Source: Aedes albopictus
Lineage: Eukaryota; Arthropoda; Insecta; Diptera; Culicidae
DNA length: 64,000 nucleotides
Direction: 5' to 3'
NCBI RefSeq assembly: GCF_035046485.1
Contig: NC_085138.1
Coordinates: forward strand, 63,666,580-63,730,579
Shown in pieces: positions 12,253 through 22,364 of this stretch. A program made the translations under genes and the position numbers. Within the stretch, counting starts at the first letter, position 1. Each line of letters begins with the position of its first letter. The notes under the pieces were generated by a model. It was not told the DNA's origin. It saw nothing but the letters and a program-made list of their open reading frames with translations, and did not search any database.

Positions 12253-12840
12253 TAACGATATTACCAGTCGTACTACTCCAGCATAAAAATTTCAGCTCAA
12301 TCGGAGCATTGGTAATGCAAAAAGAGATGTATGAAGGAATCAACTACTCGCTGACTTACTACACTCTGGTGGGGATAGTCTAATGCAGGTTTGCTGGATT
12401 AGAAGTTCATCTGTCTACGTATTTTCGGTCCTCTGTGCCACCATGGGTGCTTAGGACTAAAAGTAAGTAGTAGTGCCTATGCATTCGTAGGGATGGTGCC
12501 TTATTCAAGAAAACCACCATTCGAGAGCAGTGCTGGGAAATGTCATTCCTTGTGCAGTTACACCACTTTAGGTGCTTATTTCTATTCACGAACATTACTA
12601 ATCTATACTGCTGAATAGTTACAGAGAACTAGCTGTCCCCGGCAAACTTTGTCTTGCCTACAGAGTTTTATGACGTCCCAAGTCCTGTCCCTGCTCGTAT
12701 GAAAATCGCATTTTATCCATGTTTTTTGCCTCATAAACCTTCCTTGGGTGAAAACTAACAGAACAAAACAAAGAAGACCCAAAATGGACGCTCCGTTTGC
12801 TATGCGCGGTCCCACGTATGCCACTACATTTTTATATATA
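12253..12840. other. mixed repeat debris
   Basis: No gene. The 12630-12800 part (CCCCGGCAAACTTTGTCTTG and AACCTTCCTTGGGTGAAAAC) looks like a dispersed insect repeat fragment that I cannot name with certainty. Short ORFs here have no recognisable domain. Confidence 0.35.
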
Positions 12841-12868
12841 CACTACCCGTCATAAGTACGGACTCACT
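12841..12868 (+). mobile_element. single Tc1/mariner-like terminal repeat
   Basis: TA followed by CACTACCCGTCATAAGTACG and then GACTCACT has the form of a Tc1/mariner end. No matching inverted end was found downstream, so this is a broken or internally replaced copy. Confidence 0.4.
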
Positions 12869-12949
12869 AGAAAAAGTATTGCAACGCTCAGTTGAATATT
12901 GCATCACCTTGAAAAATTTAGCATCACCTCAAAACAACTACATATATGC

Positions 12950-13345
12950 TGCTATATCTCAAATTTCTAAAAATATACAAAGATACAGTCTTCAGCAAAG
13001 TTGTTTGGAAGGTCGTTGGCATCACAATGACAAGCAGTTTGATTCGCAATTCTGCCGCTAGGTGACGCTAGTGAGCATTGAAAAATTAACATATTTAACT
13101 AGTTCAATTTCGTGATCCTGATGAGATAGAAAGTTCAAGTATTCGGAAAAGTTCTTCGGAAGGTCATGAACATCATAATGAGAAGCATCATTCACGTAAT
13201 ATTCAATAGGTTTAGGTCTGATTCACTTAATGTTCATGTGATTTAGGTGTATATCATTTTGTTCCGAATAATTCGGGTCTGATTCAGTAGATGTTCAAGA
13301 GGTTCAGTTCTGATTCATTTCTTGTTCAAGTGATTTTGGACTGCA
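12950..13345. repeat. short tandem array, ~150-bp then ~50-bp degenerate units
   Basis: TTCAGCAAAGTTGTTTGGAAG (spread over 12991-13011) and a diverged second copy around 13142-13162 are about 151 bp apart. Both are followed by CAT(C)A(C/T)AATGA. From 13200 to 13340, GGTCTGATTCA-type units recur every ~50 bp. The CTAGGTGACGCTA motif is shared with the foldback at 7.8-9.1 kb. Confidence 0.55.
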
Positions 13346-13365
13346 TATTCTAATTGTAGTACAAA

Positions 13366-13520
13366 TCAAGCCTAACTTTACACAAACACCGTAACTTACA
13401 AAATCCACAAACGGAGAAAATCGGAGAAAACGGAGTCCTTAACGAAATTCAGCGCCTCATGTTAAAATCTCTTTTTCGTTTACATATGTTACATACGGTG
13501 TTTGGTAAAGTTAGGCTTGA
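13366..13520. mobile_element. 155-bp MITE
   Basis: The left end TCAAGCCTAACTTTACACAA and the right end (complement TCAAGCCTAACTTTACCAAA) form inverted repeats of about 28 bp. The interior has GGAGAAAA repeats. No clear target duplication is seen. Confidence 0.7.
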
Positions 13521-14576
13521 AATAACAAGTGATCAAATTGTTTGTTCATGAGAAACATTCCAAGAGTAAAAACAACAATCTACTTCCAGCAACAATCTGT
13601 TTAACATACTAGCAGTTCCACATCTGTTACACATGCTCACGATAACTGAAATGCAATACCGTCCCCCGAAGTTCCACGGAATTGAACTAGTTGATGCACT
13701 AATCTGGCCTGATCATGCACATGGGATCAAAGCACATTCTATCTTATATGCAAATACTGCACAACAATCTCAAATCTAGTCAGATGGTACCCAGTAACGA
13801 GCCACCCGTAAGTTTAGGTAGAGTCCCTACGAAAATCTGAGATCCGAACTAGAGCAAGAAAAATCTCTGTTGATACAAAACCCGACAGTCATCACAACCA
13901 TTTCTCATTCCTTGGAAGTCCACGGTCCCGGTCCAACTACTGAGCAGTTGAGCGGTTGAACGTCGTCGTCGCGTCGTTCTAGCAATCGGGCATCTGGTTA
14001 ATTTCAACGATCGACGGTTCTCTCCCTAGGCTGCTAGGCTGGGAGTTGTGAGAAGTATGTGGAAACAGAGGTCAGTATGTGTATAGTAGATATGTGCACA
14101 CCACCAATTTTTCTCCCTAATCACTCCCAGCTGGATGTTTAGTGTTCAACAGTTCATGTTGCGGGTCTAGTCTCCTCCTATAAGCTTAGCCGATGACCAT
14201 CATCACACACATTGCCCCCCGTTTCTGATGAAGCCGCTGCTCGGATGTCTCTACAGAAGGAACGCGATTTTGAGAATTGGAGTTTTTTTTATTCTACAAT
14301 AAAATACGTTTCGAGCTAGGAGTTCTAAGATCACAATTTGTTTCAACATCTAGAAGGCTTGAAACCGAATTACAGTGTGTAGACGACATCTTGAATGATT
14401 GAAATGTTCCTTACCCTTATGTGGCCGACAGGGTACCCGGGTATCAAGCGCCCATTTAAAAAGCACGGTGAAGAACAAAGCAAAAAGTTTATCGGACACA
14501 CGACGGTTAGCCACAAATGCTGGTTCATTCGTTTGGACAAGTAATGACTGTGTTCATTTCACAAAAGGATCTATGA
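13521..14576. other. unrecognised non-repetitive DNA
   Basis: No supported gene, RNA or repeat. The 82-codon frame at 14399-14647 ends inside the next hairpin element and is not considered coding. Confidence 0.4.
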
Positions 14577-14731
14577 ACTTATCCACGGATGGACCGAATT
14601 CACTCGGTCCGAACATTTTGACACTAGAGTGGGGCCATTTCCAATGAAAATCTTCCAATTCTGATTGGAAACGATTCCGCTCTAGTGTCATAATTCTTGG
14701 ACCGAGCGAATTTGGTTTATAGGTTGATAAG
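14577..14731. mobile_element. hairpin MITE, first unit
   Basis: GGACCGAATTCACTCGGTCC near the left end and GGACCGAGCGAATTTGG near the right end are inverted. Inside them TGACACTAGAGTGGGGCC pairs with CCGCTCTAGTGTCA. The whole unit can fold into one hairpin around CTTCCAATTCTGATTGGAA. Confidence 0.65.
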
Positions 14732-14740
14732 TCAATATGG

Positions 14741-14889
14741 ACTTATTCACCGATGAACTGAATTCGCTCGATCCGAGAATTTTGGCACGAGAACGGAGTC
14801 GTTCCCAATCAGAATTGGAAGATTCTGATTGGAAATGGCCCCACTCTAGTGTCAAAACCTAGTGAATTCGGTTCATCAATGGATTAGTC
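14741..14889. mobile_element. hairpin MITE, second unit in opposite orientation
   Basis: This is the same inverted-repeat family as the preceding unit, about 10 bp away and reversed (GGCCCCACTCTAGTGTCA lies on the right here). Both units are bordered by ACTTATYCA-like bases, so the pair may have arisen by insertion into an equivalent site or by dimerisation. Confidence 0.65.
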
Positions 14890-16009
14890 CATTGCGATGC
14901 GACACGAAGTAAACTAAACGCCAAACGACTGCACTCGTCTACTATATGGATCCTGTTTTCCAATGTGGTGTTGTCTTGGATTCAAAGTATATTCAAAAAT
15001 CCAAACTTGGAATTTGGGAAGAGCTGTGAAGTGATTATCTGTCAAACAGAAGATAAAAATATTTGGATCGACGCTCGGCAAACCACCGCGTTCAGAAAAT
15101 CCATGCCTTAATGTCCAAACCACGCTTATCGCCGCGGCTCGCGGTGTATCGAGTTTTTCTGTTAGTTGGTAGCCGCCGCCGCGAGCAGTACGCGCACGTT
15201 GTTTGCTTATTGTTTATCTTTCGAACGTTGGCAACTAGAACGTGATTGTTTAGATCCACAGAGACCCGAAACCGAAACGGGTAAACAATATATTCTCTCA
15301 CACATCAGATCGCACGGCCGCCATCAGCATCAGCATCAGCCTCTAAGCTAAGCCGAAGTGAGCCGGTTCGAGTTATTATTAGAGCTTACCGTACAAACTA
15401 CCTACCACTAGTTAAGTCTGGATGGGGTACAAAAATATCGAGTGCATGCATACGTTGTTGCGTTGGGTGCTTTGTGGAGCGATTATGTCAGATTTGAGGT
15501 GATGGTGATTAATGGACTGGATGAGGGCGAAACATTGTATCATCTCTATTATTTTTGCAACTGGAATGTTCTACAGGCACTCAGGATGGTGAAGTCTAAG
15601 AACCCAATAAGATTCTTAGCCTCTATCCTACTTCTACATGGCTGGGGCTTGAGCAACCTTTGGAAAATGGAAACTTAGAATGCATCAACCCTAGCCTAGC
15701 AGGGTAAACTACAACTGACAAAACTTATCAATGAGAAATGCTGTATAAAGCTTGAGATCCACTTAGCGACGTCCGTTGGCCGTAGACCATACGTTGGCTT
15801 AGGATGCTGTATGAGAGTTAAAGAGAGCTTTCTTGCAAAAGCGTCTGCTCTATAAGCTGTTATTCAGCTACTTTTGATAGTAGGAACACGCGCCTCATCA
15901 CCATGGAGTTGGTTTCCTGTTCAGGGCTCACGCTAGGGTTGTTCAAGCCCGTATGGAATTGACTATCAATTTTAACTTCTTTTCCCGATCATCCTAGATA
16001 GCTGTACAC
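14890..16009. other. non-repetitive region, possible non-coding exon
   Basis: 15130-15360 is GC-rich, includes a short CATCAGCATCAGCATCAGCC run, and looks like insect 5' UTR or promoter DNA. No start codon context, splice pair or protein similarity confirms this. The rest is unremarkable. Confidence 0.25.
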
Positions 16010-16094
16010 TGAAACCTCTTTTTATGCCTTTGACCGAAGGTGCATAAATTAAAAATGTGCATAAATCTAAAAGGGCATAAAAAGAGGGAAATTT
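16010..16094. mobile_element. 85-bp hairpin MITE
   Basis: TGAAACCTCTTTTTATGCC on the left pairs with GGGCATAAAAAGAGGGAAAT on the right. The centre has GTGCATAAATTAAAAATGTG. This is a short non-coding inverted-repeat element. Confidence 0.65.
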
Positions 16095-16184
16095 CTGCAA
16101 AATAAAGTCAGGACTAAGGAGGGAATCTAGTTTGCGAGAAAAGGTCTTACTCTGAGGCATTTTAGATGGGGCCGAGAAGTTCCC

Positions 16185-17420
16185 AGAAAGCCCTAAAATA
16201 GGGGGTTACAAGGGGCTCCAGGAGTTTTCCAGGGGGGAATTTCAGAGCCATTTCAAAGGCATTTCAAAGAGTTTCAGAGGCGGTGCAAGGGTTTTTAGGT
16301 GGCATATTAAATTAAATATGATGATTTCAAGTTTCAATTGGATTATGGCGGTTTCAAGGATTTTTCGAGGCATTTTAGGTAGGGTCGTATCAGAGAAGTT
16401 TCAGGAACACCCTCAAATCCAAGGGGTTTCAGGGGCATTTCAAGGGGTGTCAAGGGGTTTCTCTGAATATCATCTGAAATTTCCTGAAATGTCCTCGAAA
16501 TCCCCCTAAAATTTCCACGGACCCCACACCTGAGGCCCTCCGAAACCCTCAAAAACACCTTCGTTATGCCTCTGAAATTCACTATAAATCATCTGTAATT
16601 TCCTGAAATACCTCCAAAATCCCTCTGAAACTCCCTCGGGTCCTACCATGAGACCATGCGAAACCCCCGAAAATGCCTGCGTAACGCATCCACCCGCCGA
16701 AAACCGTCTGAAATTCTCTTAAATGCTTCCAAAATCCCCCTAAAATCTCCTCGGATCCTATGTAACGCACCTGCGACCCTCCGGAGCCCCCGATAACGCC
16801 TCTGCAACCCATCGAAAATGCTCTGAGATTACTTGAAATTTCGTAAAGCCTTTGAAATTCGCAGAAACTCCTTCGAAGTCCCTGCAAACCTCCCTAAAAT
16901 TCCATCGGACCCCATGTAACGCCCCTGAAACTCAGCGGTTTTGTCGAAAATGCACCTGAAACTCACCAAAAATCCTCTGAAGCTTACTGAAATCTCCCTG
17001 AAATCCACTCGGCTCCCATGAAATGCACCTAAGACTCTCCGTAACACCTGTAAACGCCTGCATAACGCCTTGAAACCCACCGAAAATTTTCTTGAACTTA
17101 CTGAAATGCCATCGAAATCCCTCTAAAACTTCATTGAACTCCATGTAACGTACCTGAGACCCTCCGGAACCGCTGAAAACACAGCTGTAATGTCTCCAAA
17201 ACCAGTCAAAAATCAATGTATCTACATTCTCACACTTCTGGTTCTCGAGTTACCTGCATAACTCTTTCGCAGTTATCGGACCTATAACTTTCGAACCACT
17301 GGAACTTCATTGTGAAACTGTATTTTTTAGCCTGAAACCCCCTGGCTCCGAAACGCCCCTGAGACTCCCTGAAGCGTCCTTGACACCCCCGAGACCCTGG
17401 TACCCTGGTTTAATTGGTTA
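16185..17420. repeat. second minisatellite type (CCCTGAAAC-like) with higher-order periodicity
   Basis: The block is built from 10-12-bp variants of CCTGAAATYCC. A longer marker, roughly TCGGACCCCATGTAACGC, recurs near 16516, 16634, 16752, 16901, 16995 and 17131. This gives irregular higher-order units of about 95-150 bp. Four minus-strand frames of 79-101 codons here (16343-17216) are low-complexity consequences of the repeat. Confidence 0.8.
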
Positions 17421-17678
17421 TGAAGAGCACTACGCAGCACCTGTTCCGGTGGTAACAGTGCACCAGTCATGTTACCACCAGTTCATGGTGTTATGCGTAC
17501 CAAGCCTAGAAATAACATAGCCTGTAGAGTACTAGGGCGTCCTCCTTTGGAACAGTGGACCTCGTGTTTTTTTCCAAGACAATCAGATGCCTTTCTTAGG
17601 TCTCAAACATAAGGCATGGGCGGGATCATGAAGATGCAATTAATTGGTTTGAATTTTCACCCATATAGTTGCGCTGTT
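17421..17678. other. unrecognised spacer
   Basis: No feature identified. Confidence 0.3.
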
Positions 17679-17976
17679 CCGGATCATTTGACCGAAAAAA
17701 AAATGATGAGTTATGTGATCATGACACCGTCTCTACGGCAATATAACTCGAAAGAACAGCCTAGTATTCAAAGAAGGAATAAACGAACATAGTTCCAACG
17801 GCAACTAAAAGGTAAAACCAGAAAGAATAGCCTATGAATAAAATGAAACAAATAGTTCTGATGATCTTATTGGCAGCAGCATATACAGCAGCACGTTTGT
17901 TCGAATCCCTAAATTCTTTTGATCATAGTTCGACCAAAGATGGCATTCGGTCAAACGGCAGTTAGCCAAATAGCCG
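17679..17976. mobile_element. MITE with CCGGATCATTTGACCGA end
   Basis: The left end CCGGATCATTTGACCGA and the right end (complement CGGCTATTTGGCTAAC, followed by GCCGTTTGACCGAA) resemble the element at 11021-11271. The interior is AT-rich and non-coding. Confidence 0.5.
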
Positions 17977-18325
17977 CAAAATTTCGCAAAGCATTATGCG
18001 ATTAACACAGTATTCTCGGTTTTGGCGTTTTCGATTCGATATCGATATAACTTATTGCTGCTGTTCTTTGTTGTGTTTAGATGTAAAGAGTTTAATTTTA
18101 CCAAGTTTGAGAAATGGATACAGTTGGAATAGCTCAGATCAATCTTTAGCATAATGGAACAGCAACGATCAATCTTTGCGAACTTATGCAAAATGGTGTA
18201 TCCCCATAAGGTGATCGCAGGTTTTGTTATTTGCCGTTAAAAAATGAAATTGGAAACATGCTTGACAGGCCTCGAGCATGTGTGTTAGTCAAAAACGCAA
18301 TAGTCGCTGCACTTGTCTCTGAACT

Positions 18326-18600
18326 ACACAGATCGAAAAAAGAGTGTAAAATTCTGTGACATATGATGCACATGTTTGGAGCGTGGGATATCACAGAAGT
18401 TTACATGACATATCATGTAAAAGTCATAAAACATCATGTAAACTTCCATTATATGTCATGTAATTCAGCATGACTCTGCGTGTTTACATGACATATAACA
18501 CAAATTTACATGATATATCATGTAAACCATCATAACACTAAGTTTACATGATAAAACTGAAGTTTACATGACGTGTAAATCTCATTATTTTTATTTGTGT
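18326..18600. mobile_element. inverted-repeat element packed with TTTACATGA palindromes
   Basis: The ends are ACACAGATCGAAAA and the complement of ACACAAATAAAAAT. Between them, AGTTTACATGACATATCATG-type palindromes recur at least five times in alternating orientation, giving strong local hairpin potential. No coding capacity. Confidence 0.6.
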
Positions 18601-19127
18601 AACGACTAGAGATGTATGTTCTGTTACAATTGTCGTATTTGATGAGAATCGGAACAGAAAATTCGTTTATTGTTCGGTATAGTTACCGTTTGGCGAACCA
18701 GTTTCCACGTTTTCAAACACGTTGTTCCATATTGCGCTGAAAAAGGCCTTCCGCTGATTAATAGCAGTCAATGATCATCACGTCATCTGTAGCCGAACAG
18801 ATATTAATTTGAGAGGTTTTTTTGCTGGAATGCGTATGTTGTTCAGACCCTGGCTTACTTAATATTGGAAATCGACCAACCTTCGTGTTCTGTAAGAACA
18901 ACTAGTTATGAGCTGACATGTGTCAGGTAAGGTAGCTGACCAGATATGCCCATCGCTACATATATTTTTAACATTTAAATGTTAACTAACTGCGGCCAAA
19001 TTTCAGGGGTATTTATCCGAATTGTGCAGTTTCAAAATAATAATAATAATGCCATAATGCCATTAGACACTCACAATTAGTGTAAATGTGGCCATCATTT
19101 TGGTATCGTTTCTCTCTGTTTCCGATA
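18601..19127. other. unrecognised DNA with a short (AAT)n run
   Basis: No gene. A trinucleotide run of AATAATAATAATAAT lies near 19036-19051. Confidence 0.4.
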
Positions 19128-19280
19128 AGGATTCGTTCAAATAGGGGGGTCTAGCGCTGTGTTACACTTCAATCAAAATTTCCAAATTTCCCATACAAAA
19201 GTTGTTACGTGGAGGGGGGGGGGGTCGTAGGGGGTCTAAAATTAATATTTTTTGCGTTACGTTATATTTGAATGAACCCT
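19128..19280. mobile_element. 153-bp MITE
   Basis: AGGATTCGTTCAAATA at the left pairs with the complement of TATTTGAATGAACCCT at the right. G-runs followed by GCGTTACG motifs place it with the element at 1478-1643. Confidence 0.6.
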
Positions 19281-19317
19281 AATAAATCGATTGCACTAAC
19301 TGGCTTACTGTTCCTAT

Positions 19318-20230
19318 TACCCAAGCAACAATTTTATTGCTGATTGGTTTTGTTTGATTTTTATTAGGGTTTAATTACAACAATTATTGAAACTCACAGT
19401 TTCGTGACTATTTTTATGAAAACTATCGATGAAATGTTCTATAGTGTACTCGAAGATACCAATAAAGCCAGATTTTAAGAGTAAACAAAACTTTCCGATA
19501 TATGTAATCCTTCTGGCATTCATTATTACAATAAAACTGTTCAAACTCTCAGCAGATGGCGATCCGTTCGATTTGTAATGACATCTGTTGGTGGAAAAAA
19601 AGAATCTATTGGAGAATTAGAAAACATGAATGGAAAATAGTTAATTGCGCTTAAATTAGCAATGTGTTGATAGTTTGCCGTTATTTCCATAGCATGCTCA
19701 CATAAATAAACTCTCTTTGCTGAGTTTTCTTGTAATTCGAGGTAGTTTTACCAAATTAACAAATTGATTCATTTCATTCCAAGATGTTAAAATTCACCAT
19801 TTTCGAAGCGCATTAATTTTATGTTTCTGCAACCCCAATATTCACGGTAAAATTGAATGCGCATAAGCCTAGCAACACAATAACTGCTAAAATATTACTA
19901 TGAAATGATCGCTTTCTACTTGCGAATGATGTATCCTCCTGAACTTTACGTGCGATTGAAGAAGCTTCTCATAGTTTTCGTTGAAAAAAAAAAACAACAA
20001 CAATCAGCATAACCTCTTTTTGAGCATGAAGAATTTTTCAACTAGGTTTTAAAACAGTTTTATTGCTACTCTTAATGCGGTTTGCAAAACCTTTCCGAGA
20101 GTGGTCCACTTAGCCGGAAGATGCCCATAAAGAGGTCATGAAGAGGTTTTGATGTATGAATCAGTTTTATTGCAAGTTTTATAAAATTAGTCTTATAGAG
20201 CTGAGCAAAACTGAGAATGTTACTTGGGTG
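19318..20230. mobile_element. possible 0.9-kb element with 12-bp ends
   Basis: ACCCAAGCAACA at 19318 is matched by TGTTACTTGGGT ending at 20230. Only these short inverted ends support it. The interior (non-coding, GTTTTATTGC repeated) shows no transposase. Confidence 0.4.
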
Positions 20231-20881
20231 CGGAAGTACAATTTAACTTTAATTCATTGAAGTCATATGGGATTTTCAAGGATAAGGACACTACCGCAAC
20301 AATAGAAACACAGCAGTAAAAATATTAAAAAAAATCAATCGGTTTTTATACAAATCTTGCCTTTTGGAAATATTCCAGTCGAAAAAGTTATCAATTGCCA
20401 TTACCGTATCATTAGGTACTACCGCAATGAAAGGAACCTTTACTTTAAATTACTAACTGTCCATCAAAATAGAATCGAACCGTGACAAAGCAACTCAAGC
20501 AGACTCTCGTTCCAGGCAGCATCAACCGATATCCAACAGCAGCAGGAGGAGATATTTATATCTTTATCTTGCATGTGTATGGTATGATAGGGTATTGGTT
20601 CCCTTATTAAGCATGTGGCTCCCATTTTCATCCTACGAAAAACACAGGATTGAAGCGTTGTTTGTTTTGTTTCATATTTTTGTATTTTTTGTTAGAAGTG
20701 AGCATGAAAACAAAAAGAACGGAATAAATTGGAGCCGTAGTCGCTTGTTTTCGAATAGGATGAATATGGGAACGTGAGATTAATGATGGCATGGCACACA
20801 TACCCTATGTTAAAATGGTCTGATATCTGTAAAACATCTTGAGGCTGGCTTTTCTATGTTAAATGATGATAGTGCACGACT
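20231..20881. other. unrecognised DNA
   Basis: The short ORFs are without recognisable domains, and no repeat structure was identified. Confidence 0.35.
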
Positions 20882-20889
20882 GTCTTACT

Positions 20890-21113
20890 CAGGCCCGGAT
20901 TAAGGATTCTGGGGGCCCGGGGCCCGAGCGGATGTGGAGGCCCCTCAGAGGTACAAATGCGATGAGCCAAAAAGTTTTTCTTTGTTTTTTAACAGTACTC
21001 AAGCAAAAGGGTAAAATAAAGTTAATGCTTAACAAGCAAAACGGTTTTTATGGGGGCCCCTAAAATGGGGGGGCCCGGGGCCCTGGTCCCCCCCCCCCTT
21101 AGATCCAGCCCTG
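20890..21113. mobile_element. hAT-type MITE with perfect 8-bp target duplication
   Basis: The element starts CAGGCCCGGATTAAG and ends with the complement of CAGGGCTGGATCTAAG, typical hAT termini. GTCTTACT stands directly on both sides (20882-20889 and 21114-21121), the 8-bp duplication expected for hAT. At 224 bp with no ORF of note it is non-autonomous. Internal G- and C-runs (GGGGGCCCGGGGCCC) form part of the inverted ends. Confidence 0.93.
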
Positions 21114-21121
21114 GTCTTACT

Positions 21122-22097
21122 CCTGCACCACATTGACCAGTATTCTGACGTAACACTGCACATTGGGCAAAATCAAGCCCAAAGGTGGAAAAAATTAATA
21201 ACTTTCTTAATACAAAACACTATGTGACCATCAATGGCTTATTCGAAAGCAAATTTTCTCAAGAATTGGTTGGTGGATGATTCATGTATGGGCAACTTCT
21301 CTGAAGCGAGTTATAGAGCCCGTTTTACCCCAGTTCCCCCACATATTTGTGAATTTCTCTTATTTTACGGCACTTGTTATGATTTTAATGATTATTTCGC
21401 TGAGATACCATCGCCCCACTCCCATTGAGTAACGTTACATACAAAAAGTTATTAAAATGTTGGAATTTTAGGGTGTTGTGGGGTCAATTAGGCAATAGTA
21501 TATTTTCAAGGTAGAAATTCATTTTTTATTTTTATTTATGATTTTTTACGTGACAATAACAACTAAATAAATGATCGAACACACATGGTTTATTCCTAAA
21601 GAAACCATTTTTGGCGAGTTTGATCTCAAATTATTGGTTATATTTAAGTTTTCCCGCATACAAATATGAGTAGTTCCCATCCTTATACCACCGATTCCAA
21701 ACATTTCCAAACGATGAGCCATTGCTTATATACTCCAAAAACATCCTAAATGTTGTTTGCACATAGCCCCATAGACGGGAGGTGACGGCAGCATATAGTT
21801 TTAAAGCTTAGTTTACCCAAACTCCCCTATAAACGTATTTTTTATTGTTTTAAAATTAAAACAACTTTAACTTGAAACTTCTATGCATGATATGAGTTAA
21901 TATTGATGAAGAGTTAACCAGTAATATCTCTGCATCCTATGAAATTTGGAAATTAAGGATACAATGGGGTTAAATGAAAAAAAAAAAACATTCAAAAAGC
22001 TTGACACTCATTTAAACTCCACATTTTGCTCAAATCATGGTAGAAATAAATCATTTTCCTTAAAATTTCGGCTTCCTTGCACCCTTTTTCGCCATAG
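21122..22097. other. unrecognised AT-rich DNA
   Basis: No gene or clear repeat boundary. Confidence 0.35.
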
Positions 22098-22364
22098 TGT
22101 ACCAGTTATGGCTAATCCCATAAGGAATGCATGCAAATAGTGCGAAAAGGAACCGAAGTTAAAAAATGTATCCATAACTGGTACAGGGTTCCTATCATTG
22201 ACACACGCTGTAATGAATGCTAAAAGTAGTTTTGGCTCCGTTTCTATATTTTTCCTGTAAAGTATGGAAACTAAGCTGTGTTTGAACTTATTGATGACAT
22301 TCGTTGGTCTTCTCGTTATTTTTGTATAAATAGCTTTCCTTAGGTAGTGCCATAATTGGTACAC
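22098..22364. mobile_element. 267-bp inverted-repeat element
   Basis: GTGTACCAGTTATGGC at the left and GCCATAATTGGTACAC at the right are inverted copies with one mismatch. A further internal CCATAACTGGTAC lies near 22170. No coding capacity and no clear target duplication. Confidence 0.6.
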
